Below, one piece after another: positions 1 to 6,467 of a DNA stretch of 6,733 nt; position 1 is the stretch's first letter; each line of letters begins with the position of its first letter. This DNA comes from Planctomycetota bacterium. GTDB taxonomy: Bacteria; Planctomycetota; Phycisphaerae; WQYP01. The translations under genes were made by a program, and so were the position numbers. The stretch spans positions 1-6,733 of the forward strand of contig JAKAZF010000155.1 in the NCBI GenBank assembly GCA_021826605.1, written 5' to 3'. The notes beneath the pieces were generated by a model, which was not told where the DNA came from, ran no database searches, and was given only the letters and a program-made list of their open reading frames with translations.

Positions 1-1
1 A

Positions 2-313
2 GCGGCCGAGGCGTTTTACCGCACCGTTCTGGGAATGGATTTAATGTTGCGATTTGGCCAATCGGCAAGTTTTCTTTCGTATCAGGGGTATCACCATCAT
101 ATTGGTATAAATACCTGGGAAAGTCTGGGTCGGCCGGCGGCACCTGCCGGATCACCGGGATTAAGTCAGGTGATTATTCACGTTCCGGACGTTGAATTAT
201 TCAGTCGCATTCAAGCCGCCGCGAAGCTGGAAAACAAAGCGGCGCAGCCGCCTGATTCAAACCTCACTTTACATGATCCATCGGGGAACAAGATCGTCAT
301 CCTGCCGCCGTGA
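2..313 (+). CDS. VOC (glyoxalase/dioxygenase-fold) family protein, 3' part only
   Basis: The reading frame is open from the window edge, so the start and N-terminal part are missing; 103 residues are visible before the TGA stop. Near the beginning is AEAFYRTVLGMDL, the usual opening of a VOC beta-alpha-beta-beta-beta module. It is followed by FLSYQGYHHHIGINTWES, which strongly resembles the metal-binding stretch of CatE-like catechol-2,3-dioxygenase/glyoxalase proteins, and by the closing motif DPSGNKIVI. In VOC metalloenzymes His residues and a C-terminal Glu bind a divalent metal. Here the histidines are present, but the position after GNKI is Val instead of the Glu seen in GN-x-(I/V)-E-L. 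From memory, that is not unusual in the second module of two-module CatE-like proteins, so this may be the C-terminal half of a protein of about 280 residues. The substrate cannot be deduced. The gene converges with its leftward neighbour, leaving 43 bp between the stops and no clear terminator. Confidence 0.85.
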   Translation, partial: AAEAFYRTVLGMDLMLRFGQSASFLSYQGYHHHIGINTWESLGRPAAPAGSPGLSQVIIHVPDVELFSRIQAAAKLENKAAQPPDSNLTLHDPSGNKIVILPP

Positions 314-356
314 TGCGTTGTGGATCGACCGGGTAAATGACCGCAATCGCAGTTAC

Positions 357-1097
357 CTAATCCCGGAGGCGGTAGGGATTGGTCAAGGTTTTGGACCGCC
401 CGCGGTAGTTGGGTGTTGGCGTGGTGGGCGTGCCGCGTGTGCGATGCGCCACGCGGGCCAGTAACCGTGATCGCCGGACCGGTTTGCGGCTGCAGCGTTC
501 GATGACTTCATCCACGGTCAGCCAGTCAATATTCTTGCTTTCAATTTGGCGCATGGCCATTTCAGCTTCATAAGGATCGCGTTGGCCCATGCAATCTTTA
601 ACAATGGCCACATTCTTGCGCCGCTGCAAGAGTCCCATGACCGCCATACGCACGGAAGACTCCAGCGGTCCCCCAATAATCATCCATGTATTGGTTTCCG
701 CTTCGGATAAAAGCCGATCCAGTCTGGGCGAATCAAACGGATTGGCATCCGGGAGATCAAAAATATACTGCTGAGCATCATGGAACGCCTGCACGGGCAG
801 ATCCGTGCCGCAGTCGGTGGGCATTTCAGTGTACTGCGGCAGCAACGTAAACGACAGCTTGTTGTAGCCCGGCGTGCCGGGAGTGCAAACGGCATGGGGA
901 GCCGAACGATCCGGCATAACGGCGTGATGCAACCGGGTGCTGACCACCGCGCAGCGGATGGAGCGTAAATAGCCGAACAAGCGTTTAAGGTTCGCCGCAA
1001 TTGCATCTGAATTCTGCAGACGATACAGGCCATTGGGGCTGAACAGGTCAGCTTGAGTGTTTAAATCCAGGATGGCGGGGGCATGTGAGCCATTCAT
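357..1097 (-). CDS. Isochorismatase-like (cysteine hydrolase fold) protein, probably catalytically dead
   Basis: I chose the ATG at 1097 (246 aa, stop TAG) because AGGAGG lies 4 nt upstream and the fold's first strand follows at once. The frame stays open to an ATG at 1166, which would add 23 unconvincing residues. Residues 7-19 (PAILDLNTQADLF) match the first strand with the catalytic Asp (D11). Residues 48-58 (RCAVVSTRLHH) match the next strand, residues 71-77 are CTPGTPG, and residues 138-156 (WMIIGGPLESSVRMAVMGL) match the strand and helix that normally read G-V-x-T-x-x-C-V-x-x-T. Family members hydrolyse amides or vinyl ethers with an Asp-Lys-Cys triad. By my alignment the Cys position is Pro144 and the Lys position, in YIFDLPDANPFDSP, is Leu115. 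A non-catalytic binding or regulatory role is therefore likely; this is inference. Residues 203-246 form a basic, Thr/Pro-containing, probably disordered tail. The gene diverges from topA and no partner is evident. Confidence 0.75.
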   Translation of the reverse strand: MNGSHAPAILDLNTQADLFSPNGLYRLQNSDAIAANLKRLFGYLRSIRCAVVSTRLHHAVMPDRSAPHAVCTPGTPGYNKLSFTLLPQYTEMPTDCGTDLPVQAFHDAQQYIFDLPDANPFDSPRLDRLLSEAETNTWMIIGGPLESSVRMAVMGLLQRRKNVAIVKDCMGQRDPYEAEMAMRQIESKNIDWLTVDEVIERCSRKPVRRSRLLARVAHRTRGTPTTPTPNYRGRSKTLTNPYRLRD

Positions 1098-1101
1098 AAA
1101 G

Positions 1102-1107
1102 CCTCCT
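1102..1107 (-). promoter_or_regulatory. Shine-Dalgarno AGGAGG that fixes the start at 1097
   Basis: Read on the minus strand, a full consensus AGGAGG stands 4 nt before ATG-AAT-GGC. The ATG at 1166 in the same frame has no comparable site. The site lies 1 nt downstream of a perfect hairpin (1109-1125), so access to it could depend on RNA folding. Confidence 0.8.
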
Positions 1108-1108
1108 C

Positions 1109-1125
1109 GCCCGTTCACAACGGGC
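1109..1125 (-). promoter_or_regulatory. 7-bp perfect hairpin next to the Shine-Dalgarno
   Basis: The arms GCCCGTT and AACGGGC are perfectly complementary around a 3-nt loop and end one base before AGGAGG on the minus strand. In the mRNA of the isochorismatase-like gene this stem would sit next to the ribosome-binding site. It could tune translation, mark the 5' end of the message, or be a protein-binding site in DNA; the sequence does not decide among these. If the TATAGT at 1146-1151 (minus) is a -10 box, transcription would start near 1139 and the hairpin would lie in a leader of about 40 nt. Confidence 0.5.
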
Positions 1126-1167
1126 AATCTGCGGGTCTCTATAGAACTATACGCACGTTCATACACC

Positions 1168-1224
1168 TTGGTGTAAAAAAAACCAAAACCTTCATTTCAC
1201 ATCGGCAGATTTTGGTGCAAAAAA
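1168..1224. repeat. Pair of TTGGTGYAAAAAA direct repeats, 44 bp apart
   Basis: TTGGTGTAAAAAA at 1168-1180 and TTGGTGCAAAAAA at 1212-1224 match at 12 of 13 positions. The start-to-start distance of 44 bp is close to four helical turns, which would place both on the same DNA face. The first copy overlaps the TACACC-TT-GGTGTA dyad and the second overlaps the TTTTGG...CCAAAA inverted repeat. The arrangement resembles a pair of operators just upstream of the leftward gene. The A-runs could also arise by chance in AT-rich DNA. Confidence 0.4.
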
Positions 1225-1500
1225 TGTGCCAAAAAGATCAATATTTCAAGATATTATGGAGCATCCGATAAAAGCACCCCGGAGGCCACGCTGAAGAATT
1301 TCATGTACCATATTGTGAACCTGCGGTGATAATGTTATGTTTTAGCCGGGTAAAAAATGGGTGAAGATGGCATATCCGTAGTATAAAGCCATTGATCAAG
1401 CACCATGCCGGCGTGTTGTAAAGTGCTGTCTTTCCATCACTTATGTACCGGTTTGGCACCTGGACCGGGGGCTGCAATTGATGGGTAAAGGAATCTTTGT

Positions 1501-1522
1501 GAAAGCGAATTAATTTGCTTTC
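1501..1522. promoter_or_regulatory. 22-bp near-perfect palindrome, candidate operator upstream of topA
   Basis: The left arm GAAAGCGAA and right arm TTTGCTTTC surround a central TTAA. The dyad matches its own reverse complement at 20 of 22 positions. As RNA it would form nine pairs, one of them G-U, around a UUAA loop. TGT before it and ACA two bases after it could extend the stem. No T-run follows, so it does not look like an intrinsic terminator. It overlaps the -35 element of the best topA promoter candidate, which fits a repressor or other dimeric regulator. No regulator can be named. Confidence 0.45.
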
Positions 1523-1542
1523 TTACAGTTGCTTGTGATAAA
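1515..1542 (+). promoter_or_regulatory. Candidate sigma-70-type promoter for topA
   Basis: TTGCTT (1515-1520) is followed after 16 nt by GATAAA (1537-1542), with TG one base upstream of the -10, giving an extended -10 pattern. Transcription would start near 1549 and leave a leader of about 130 nt. The -35 falls inside the right half of the 1501-1522 palindrome. This rests on consensus matching only, and planctomycete promoters are less well characterised than those of E. coli. Confidence 0.35.
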
Positions 1543-1546
1543 TATT

Positions 1547-1646
1547 GGACGCAAAGCCTTCGGAAAGCCGAAGTTGCACGATGGGATTGCGGTGCGGCCA
1601 GGATAAAGTCCGTACTCTTTAATTAAGGAATCGACGCCAGGTCGAT
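1547..1646 (+). ncRNA. Structured topA leader with two hairpins, function unknown
   Basis: The first hairpin has arms CTTCGG (1558-1563) and CCGAAG (1568-1573) around AAAG, extended by GCAA (1551-1554) pairing with TTGC (1574-1577) across a 3-nt bulge. The second has arms ATCGAC (1630-1635) and GTCGAT (1641-1646) around GCCAG. The first begins with GGACGCAAAGCC (1547-1558), which resembles the conserved GGGACGCAAAGCC core of cyclic-di-GMP-I (GEMM-I) riboswitches. The GCAAACC strand and GNRA-capped stem that should precede that core are not visible, so I do not call a riboswitch. It could be an unrelated regulatory leader or ordinary 5' UTR. Confidence 0.3.
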
Positions 1647-1680
1647 CAACACAGGAACTCTTAAGGATTGGAAACGACGA

Positions 1681-4329
1681 GTGGCAAAAGCGATAAAAAA
1701 AACCGGTTTGGCGCTGGTGATTGTTGAATCTCCGGCGAAGGCCAAAACGATTAACAAGTATCTCGGTGCTTCCTACACGGTTAAAGCGTCAATGGGGCAT
1801 GTGCGCGATTTACCGGAAAAAGGCATCGGCGTGGATATCGAGAAGGAATTTGAACCCACGTATGAAGTGCTTTCCAGCCGCCGAAAACTCATCAGTGAAT
1901 TAAAATCTGTGGTACGGGGTGTGGATGACGTATATCTGGCAACCGACTTGGACCGCGAAGGAGAGGCCATTGCGTGGCATTTAAGCCAGGCGCTGAATCT
2001 TGATGAACGTGGTGTCAAGCGCGTGGTGTTTAACGAAATTACCAAAGCCGCCATTCTCAAAGCGTTTGAACATCCGCGGTTGATTAATCTGGACAAAGTC
2101 AACGCCCAGCAGGCCCGGCGCATTCTGGACCGATTGGTTGGTTATAAAGTTTCTCCGCTGCTCTGGAAAAAAGTGGCCCGGGGTTTGTCCGCCGGACGCG
2201 TGCAGAGCGTTGCGGTCAAACTCATTGTGGATCGTGAACGGGAAATCAATGCCTTTGTTCCGGACGAATATTGGAAACTCCAGGCTGTATTTACCACCGA
2301 ACTGAAAGCGGCGGACGCGCTGGCACGGCAGTGGCGCGAATTTTTATCCGTGCCCGATGAGGACGATACCGATGATGGAACCGATTCCGCCCCGGCCAGC
2401 GGTCCGTCGGGTGCCGAGAAACGCCAGTGGTTGACGGACAATCAGGCCTTCAGAGCGCTGCTGGTGGAATTTGACGGTAAAAAATTTGACCCCAAAAATC
2501 TTGCCGACGCGCAAAGAGCCGCGGTGGCGGTGGGCCTGCGGCAAGTGGAAGTTACAACCGTCGATAACGACGGCAGCAATGGCCCGCGGGGTATTCCCAA
2601 TAAAGGGCCGGCCCAGAAGCTCACGACTGTTTCCGGTATGGTTCCAGCGGCGGGACCCGGTGCGCCGGAATATCGCGTGCGATCATTAATTACCAAGCCG
2701 TCCGTGTCCCGTCCGCCGGGGCCTTTCAGTACCAGCACGTTGCAGCAGGCGGCCAGCAATCAGCTTGGCTTTGGTGCCCAGCGCACCATGCGCATAGCAC
2801 AGCAGTTATATGAAGGTGTGGACCTGCCCGGTCAGGGTGCGGTGGGGTTAATAACCTACATGCGTACCGATTCCCAGAATCTCAGTGCCGACGCGCTGAA
2901 AATGGCCCGCGGATTTATTGAAAGCACTTTTGGTGCCGCCTATCTGCCGGAAAAGCCGAACGTGTATTCATCGCGTGCCGGCGCACAGGAAGCCCATGAA
3001 GCCATCCGCCCGACCGATGCCACTTTAACGCCTGCCGATGTGCGCATGGCTTTAAGCGAAGAGCAATTCCGTTTGTATGATTTAATCTGGAAACGGTTTA
3101 TCGCCTGTCAGATGACACCCGCGCAATGGCTGGTTACCGAGGCCCTCATTGAATGCCGGCCGGCGGGCAATCCGGTCGTTGACGCCGCACGTCTGCCCCT
3201 GTTTAAGGCCACCGGGCGATCGTTGAAATTCGACGGCTATACCCGTGTGGCGGGGGTCTGGTCGCGCAATGACGATCAGGTATTGCCGGCCTTGGCCGAG
3301 CAGCAGCGCGTCGCGCCGCTGGATCTTACGCCCACGCAGCATTTTACCAGTCCGCCGCCGCGGTTCACCGAAGCCAGTCTGGTCAAGGCCCTGGAAACGG
3401 AAGGCATTGGCCGGCCCAGCACCTACGCCTCAATTATTCTAACCATTCAGGATCGGAACTATGTTTTGCTGCGTGATCGGAGATTTTTTGCCTCTGATCT
3501 GGGCATAAAAGTTACGGAAAAGCTCATTGAAGGATTTCCCGATTTAATGGAATTGGGGTTCACCCGCCGCATTGAGGAAGAACTTGACGGTGTGGAAGAT
3601 GCGCACAAAAACTGGGTGGAAGTGGTGCGCGAATTTTATGAACCGCTGGCCAAGGATTTAGCCACCGCCGAAACCCGCATGACCCATGCCCGGGCTGAAG
3701 CCACCCCTTCGGAATACAAATGTCCGAAGTGTGGTGCCATGATGGCGTATCGCCTTTCCAAGCGCGGCAAAATGTTTCTTTCATGCTCCCGGTATCCGGA
3801 CTGCGACGGTGCCATGAATGTGGATCGGGAAGGCAAGCCGGTGCAGTTGGAGGTAACTGAATTCAAATGTCCCAACTGCGGCAAACCCATGATTAAGCGC
3901 ATGGGCCGCTTTGGGCCATTCCTCGGTTGTTCGGGTTATCCGGAGTGTAAAACATTGCAGCAGGTGGACCGCAAGACCGGTTTGCCCTTGCCGCCCAAGC
4001 CGCCGCCAAGGCCAACCGGCCTCAAGTGCCCCCGGTGCAATAAAAAGGAACTGGTGGTGCGGTCCGGCAAACGCGGTGATTTTATCAGTTGCTCCGGTTA
4101 TCCCAAATGCCGCATGACACTGCCCGCCGAACGACTCGATGAGTTCCTGAAACTCAACAGCGAAGGCCAATGGCCCCCGGCGGATATTCTTGCCAAGGCC
4201 GGCGAGAATGCCGGTGCGGCCCGCAAATCAGCCAAGACCGAAGAAGCGGCGGGCAAAACGTCGGACGGCACACCGGCCAAAAAGAAATCCGTGCGGGCTA
4301 AACGCCCCAAAGTGAGCGCCGCTGAATAA
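1681..4329 (+). CDS. topA: DNA topoisomerase I (type IA), complete
   Basis: This 882-residue enzyme relaxes negative supercoils by cutting one DNA strand and holding it through a 5'-phosphotyrosine. The toprim domain has IVESPAKAKTI at its start (Glu16) and TDLDREGEA (Asp89, Asp91, Glu93) for Mg2+. GLSAGRVQS lies at 168-176 and the catalytic Tyr393 is in GLITYMRTDS, with Arg395 beside it. AHEAIRPT lies at 438-445 and EGIGRPSTYA at 574-583. Three zinc ribbons follow: Cys681/684/702/708, Cys730/733/750/756 and Cys783/786/804/810. A Lys/Ala-rich tail (about 845-882) probably binds DNA. Compared with E. coli TopA (865 aa) there are extra stretches near 211-250 (acidic DEDDTDDGTD) and 286-330 (Gly/Pro-rich). 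Translation starts at GTG, because an in-frame TAA at 1624 leaves no ATG upstream. The Shine-Dalgarno is weak: AAGGA sits 13 nt away and GGA 8 nt away. It appears to be transcribed alone. Confidence 0.97.
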   Translation: MAKAIKKTGLALVIVESPAKAKTINKYLGASYTVKASMGHVRDLPEKGIGVDIEKEFEPTYEVLSSRRKLISELKSVVRGVDDVYLATDLDREGEAIAWHLSQALNLDERGVKRVVFNEITKAAILKAFEHPRLINLDKVNAQQARRILDRLVGYKVSPLLWKKVARGLSAGRVQSVAVKLIVDREREINAFVPDEYWKLQAVFTTELKAADALARQWREFLSVPDEDDTDDGTDSAPASGPSGAEKRQWLTDNQAFRALLVEFDGKKFDPKNLADAQRAAVAVGLRQVEVTTVDNDGSNGPRGIPNKGPAQKLTTVSGMVPAAGPGAPEYRVRSLITKPSVSRPPGPFSTSTLQQAASNQLGFGAQRTMRIAQQLYEGVDLPGQGAVGLITYMRTDSQNLSADALKMARGFIESTFGAAYLPEKPNVYSSRAGAQEAHEAIRPTDATLTPADVRMALSEEQFRLYDLIWKRFIACQMTPAQWLVTEALIECRPAGNPVVDAARLPLFKATGRSLKFDGYTRVAGVWSRNDDQVLPALAEQQRVAPLDLTPTQHFTSPPPRFTEASLVKALETEGIGRPSTYASIILTIQDRNYVLLRDRRFFASDLGIKVTEKLIEGFPDLMELGFTRRIEEELDGVEDAHKNWVEVVREFYEPLAKDLATAETRMTHARAEATPSEYKCPKCGAMMAYRLSKRGKMFLSCSRYPDCDGAMNVDREGKPVQLEVTEFKCPNCGKPMIKRMGRFGPFLGCSGYPECKTLQQVDRKTGLPLPPKPPPRPTGLKCPRCNKKELVVRSGKRGDFISCSGYPKCRMTLPAERLDEFLKLNSEGQWPPADILAKAGENAGAARKSAKTEEAAGKTSDGTPAKKKSVRAKRPKVSAAE

Positions 4330-4516
4330 ACGCGGTAACCCGGTACATTCCACCGCCCCCCCGGTTCCGGCAATATCCGCCTGTCCGGCTCGTGTCCCTT
4401 CTGTGGCTTATCCGGTCGCAGCATGTCGGAATATGCCGGTGCGATGGGCGCTGTTATTTCGCTGGTGATTTCCAGCGCGATCCAGGGCATGACGGTGAGA
4501 GTTATTTAATGAAAGA

Positions 4517-4552
4517 GGGCCTGTGCTTCATGCAGCGGTGAAACACAGGCCC
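4517..4552 (-). terminator. Rho-independent-type terminator for the VPDP-tail protein gene
   Basis: The arms GGGCCTGTG (4517-4525) and CACAGGCCC (4544-4552) pair perfectly over nine GC-rich pairs. After one C-A mismatch, TTCA and TGAA add four more pairs around an 8-nt loop. On the minus strand the stem is followed by TCTTTCATT, a broken T-rich tract, and it begins 29 nt beyond the stop codon at 4582. On the plus strand no T-run follows, so termination of topA here would be weaker or indirect. Confidence 0.6.
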
Positions 4553-4581
4553 GGCTGATTCCCGATTCAAAGCCAATCCAG

Positions 4582-6171
4582 TCACCGTGCCGCCCGGCGG
4601 CGCAGAACCAGCGCCCCCGCGGCTCCGAGGCTCAATAATGCCAGAACGGCGGGATCCGGTACGCTGCTGATCGGTACGTCGGGTGCCATGGCGACACCGC
4701 GAAACACATTTCCCACCGAACTCGTGGCCAGAGTTGAGAATGTGTCGTAGCTGCCACTGGTCGATAGCGACATGGCGCTTAATGGATCCGTAATCGAAAC
4801 CAGACTCGTGGGGTCAGGTTCGCCGCCGGAAATAATGCTGGTATTGCCCGTGATCGCGTAGATCGTTACGGTGCCGTCGGAATTCACCACGCCGGTCATA
4901 TTGCGTAGCCCGGTAACGGCGGAATAGACCGTTTCGGTTTTGCCCGAACTGTCGGTGTACGTATAACCGGAAACCGGTTTGAGCACATTCAAATCCAATC
5001 CGTTGGTCATCACATAATCCAGCATCCACTGCTTGGTACTGGCGTCAAATGACCACTTCTGCAACCCGGCCTCGGTGGAATTGGTGATTGTCCCGGGCCC
5101 ATTGGTGGTGGGAGCGGTGGGTTTACCCTCATCCGCGATATACAGCGTGTTGGGGTTTGCGAAGAAAAAGCCGAACGGATGAAAACTGCTGGTTTTGGCC
5201 GTGAAAGTTAAACCGGGCAATGCGGTAATGCTGTTGCCGGCGGTAGTGGGAAGTGTGCCGGCATTTCCAACCTGGAAAATGCCGTCGATCCCCTTGCCGC
5301 CGCTTCCCTTGGCCACATAAAGCGTGTTATTAAAAATCTGCACCGCCCGGAAATTGTCGTACTTATCCGGTGTGGGGTTATAGGTTCCCAATAGTGTGGA
5401 TGTGGTGGCACCAAGCGTGGAATAGCGGGCACCAAGGCTTTGCACGGTATTGGTATAGCCCCCATCCGCATTACCAACGGTATAAAATTGCTGACCAGTG
5501 GAACTTATCGCGGCGCGGGCGTTATCACCGCTGTACGCGTCGTTGAGAACGGCGCCATCCTGGTATGATCCATTGGATCCAACTTCTTCAACCACGCGGT
5601 TGTAGAGCACGTTGCTTGTGGCATTGGATGGAAACGGACTGGGAATCGCGCCGGGAGTATAGGAATTGGAAACGCCTATGGCACCGGCGGGAGCCTGATA
5701 TCCCATAATGGTCAGATACTGACCATTGGTCGAGGTCATCAGCGCACCTTCCGATTTGGAACTGAAACTGCCGGTAAGACCCGCTCCGGTATCCGCGGCG
5801 GATGGCGCAGGTAAATTCATGGTGCTTTGAAGATTGGCAACGGCGGCATTGGATTCAACATTGGCCGTGCTGTATTCGTTCAGCGTTTCCGTCCCCTGCA
5901 CGCCGGGAATATTGGGATTGTTAAAAATATCGGCAAACGTATTACCTGATAACCCCGCGGTCAGATCGCCGTTGACGATTCCCTGCACCACAGCGTTGGT
6001 GGGATCTGCTCCAACATAATTCAGTTGGCTTACCACAACATCACCGGCGGTAAAGGCCTGGCCGAAACTGCTCTGTGCCGTCAGACCCAAACTCAGCGAC
6101 GCCGCCGCCAACGCCACAAGTGCCGGCCTGTTCGGCCGTCTGGAAAACACCGATTGAAACAAGTTGTTCAT
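4582..6171 (-). CDS. Secreted beta-propeller-like protein with a PEP-CTERM-type (VPDP) sorting tail
   Basis: I start at the ATG at 6171 (529 aa), which has AAGGAG 6 nt upstream; the ATG at 6231 would put 20 residues in front of a good signal peptide. Residues 1-16 carry positive charge (SRRPNRP), 17-32 are hydrophobic (ALVALAAASLSLGLTA), and cleavage is likely after GQA at 39. The C-terminus has the three parts of an exosortase signal: VPDP at 504-507, a hydrophobic segment at 508-523, and RRR at 524-526. Acidic Asp replaces the usual Glu of VPEP. The body is rich in Gly, Ser, Thr and Asn. Its recurring strand-like motifs include FRAVQIFNNTLYVAKG (275-290), PFGFFFANPNTLYIADEG (332-349), GLQKWSFD (369-376), GTVTIYAITGNTS (433-445) and FRGVAMAPD (490-498). 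These suggest propeller blades, which is inference. No cysteine or catalytic motif is visible. It is probably processed by an exosortase and displayed at the envelope. The biological role is unknown. Confidence 0.85.
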   Translation of the reverse strand: MNNLFQSVFSRRPNRPALVALAAASLSLGLTAQSSFGQAFTAGDVVVSQLNYVGADPTNAVVQGIVNGDLTAGLSGNTFADIFNNPNIPGVQGTETLNEYSTANVESNAAVANLQSTMNLPAPSAADTGAGLTGSFSSKSEGALMTSTNGQYLTIMGYQAPAGAIGVSNSYTPGAIPSPFPSNATSNVLYNRVVEEVGSNGSYQDGAVLNDAYSGDNARAAISSTGQQFYTVGNADGGYTNTVQSLGARYSTLGATTSTLLGTYNPTPDKYDNFRAVQIFNNTLYVAKGSGGKGIDGIFQVGNAGTLPTTAGNSITALPGLTFTAKTSSFHPFGFFFANPNTLYIADEGKPTAPTTNGPGTITNSTEAGLQKWSFDASTKQWMLDYVMTNGLDLNVLKPVSGYTYTDSSGKTETVYSAVTGLRNMTGVVNSDGTVTIYAITGNTSIISGGEPDPTSLVSITDPLSAMSLSTSGSYDTFSTLATSSVGNVFRGVAMAPDVPISSVPDPAVLALLSLGAAGALVLRRRAAR

Positions 6172-6177
6172 GAGAAT

Positions 6178-6183
6178 CTCCTT
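6178..6183 (-). promoter_or_regulatory. Shine-Dalgarno AAGGAG that fixes the start at 6171
   Basis: On the minus strand AAGGAG is separated by ATTCTC (6 nt) from ATG-AAC-AAC, an ideal spacing. The ATG at 6231 lacks a comparable site, and starting there would give an unusually long charged segment before the signal peptide. Confidence 0.8.
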
Positions 6184-6239
6184 AAAAGAAAACAGCTTCA
6201 CCTTTGCCCGTACAACGGTGCGGACAATCATGCCGAAAT

Positions 6240-6268
6240 GTTATTGGGCTGATTTTTAATTGTTACAA
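6240..6268 (-). promoter_or_regulatory. Candidate promoter for the VPDP-tail protein gene
   Basis: On the minus strand TTGTAA (6263-6268) and AATAAC (6240-6245) are separated by 17 nt. Each hexamer matches the sigma-70 consensus at four of six positions. Transcription would begin near 6233, leaving a leader of about 60 nt. Other AT-rich hexamers nearby are possible, so this is only the best candidate. Confidence 0.35.
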
Positions 6269-6345
6269 GCGCACGGCTAAAATTCTGATAATGTCATTTA
6301 ATAAAATCCTCATCGTTTGCGAGCGATGATCCTCTTCGCCGGGAA

Positions 6346-6368
6346 CCGCCGCAGCACAGCGTCGGCGG
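6346..6368. repeat. GC-rich hairpin, possibly REP-like
   Basis: CCGCCG (6346-6351) and CGGCGG (6363-6368) pair around an 11-nt loop. The surrounding stretch, about 6335-6415, is much more GC-rich than the promoter DNA just to its left. Such short GC-rich palindromes between genes are often members of dispersed REP-like families. With one copy in the window this cannot be shown. Confidence 0.3.
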
Positions 6369-6417
6369 GCCGGGGCTGCGCCTGCGCCGAGGTGCCACGC
6401 GACCGGAGTATCGATGT

Positions 6418-6467
6418 CAGGGTGGCATTTCTATTTCGGTTAACAGGGTGATATTTCTACTTCTCGG
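6418..6467. repeat. Two direct repeats resembling an insertion-sequence terminus
   Basis: CAGGGTGGCATTTCTATTTC starts at 6418 and CAGGGTGATATTTCTACTTC starts at 6444. They match at 17 of 20 positions with a 26-bp period, and both are followed within two bases by CGG. From memory, tandem units of the type GGTGACATTTCTAYTT are transposase-binding repeats at the ends of some insertion sequences with DDE integrases. No transposase is present in the window and no opposite end is visible, so this would be a solo end or a remnant. The family assignment is inference. Confidence 0.45.

Larger units (their letters stand above)
1098..1680. other. Divergent intergenic region between the isochorismatase-like gene and topA
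   Basis: These 583 bp contain no credible gene. Stops are frequent and the short open stretches, such as 27 codons from an ATG at 1405, lack a ribosome-binding site. The region is visibly richer in A and T than the flanking genes. It holds the leftward gene's Shine-Dalgarno and hairpin, a TATAGT without a good -35 (minus, 1146-1151), a TACACC-TT-GGTGTA dyad (1162-1175), a TTGGTGYAAAAAA direct repeat, a TTTTGG/CCAAAA inverted repeat (1210-1215 and 1229-1234), a palindrome at 1501-1522, a candidate topA promoter, and a leader with two hairpins. I see nothing recognisable between about 1236 and 1500. Confidence 0.7.

Noticed and set aside
1098..1166. Longer start of the isochorismatase-like gene at the ATG at 1166
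   Set aside because: The added residues do not resemble the family, cover a hairpin and a dyad, and lack the strong Shine-Dalgarno present before the ATG at 1097.
1468..1512. GGGGGCTGCAATTGATGGG, slightly like the 5' end of tmRNA
   Set aside because: The similarity is limited to a few bases; there is no tRNA-like end, tag reading frame or CCA terminus.
1547..1646. Calling the topA leader a cyclic-di-GMP-I riboswitch
   Set aside because: Only the GGACGCAAAGCC core matches. The preceding GCAAACC strand with its GNRA-capped stem and the closing GGTTRCC-type strand are missing.
4381..4509. Possible small protein on the plus strand after topA, with CPFCG near its start and a hydrophobic end (28 codons from the ATG at 4423)
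   Set aside because: There is no ribosome-binding site before the ATG, the CPFCG part is reachable only from a CTG, and no family is recognised.
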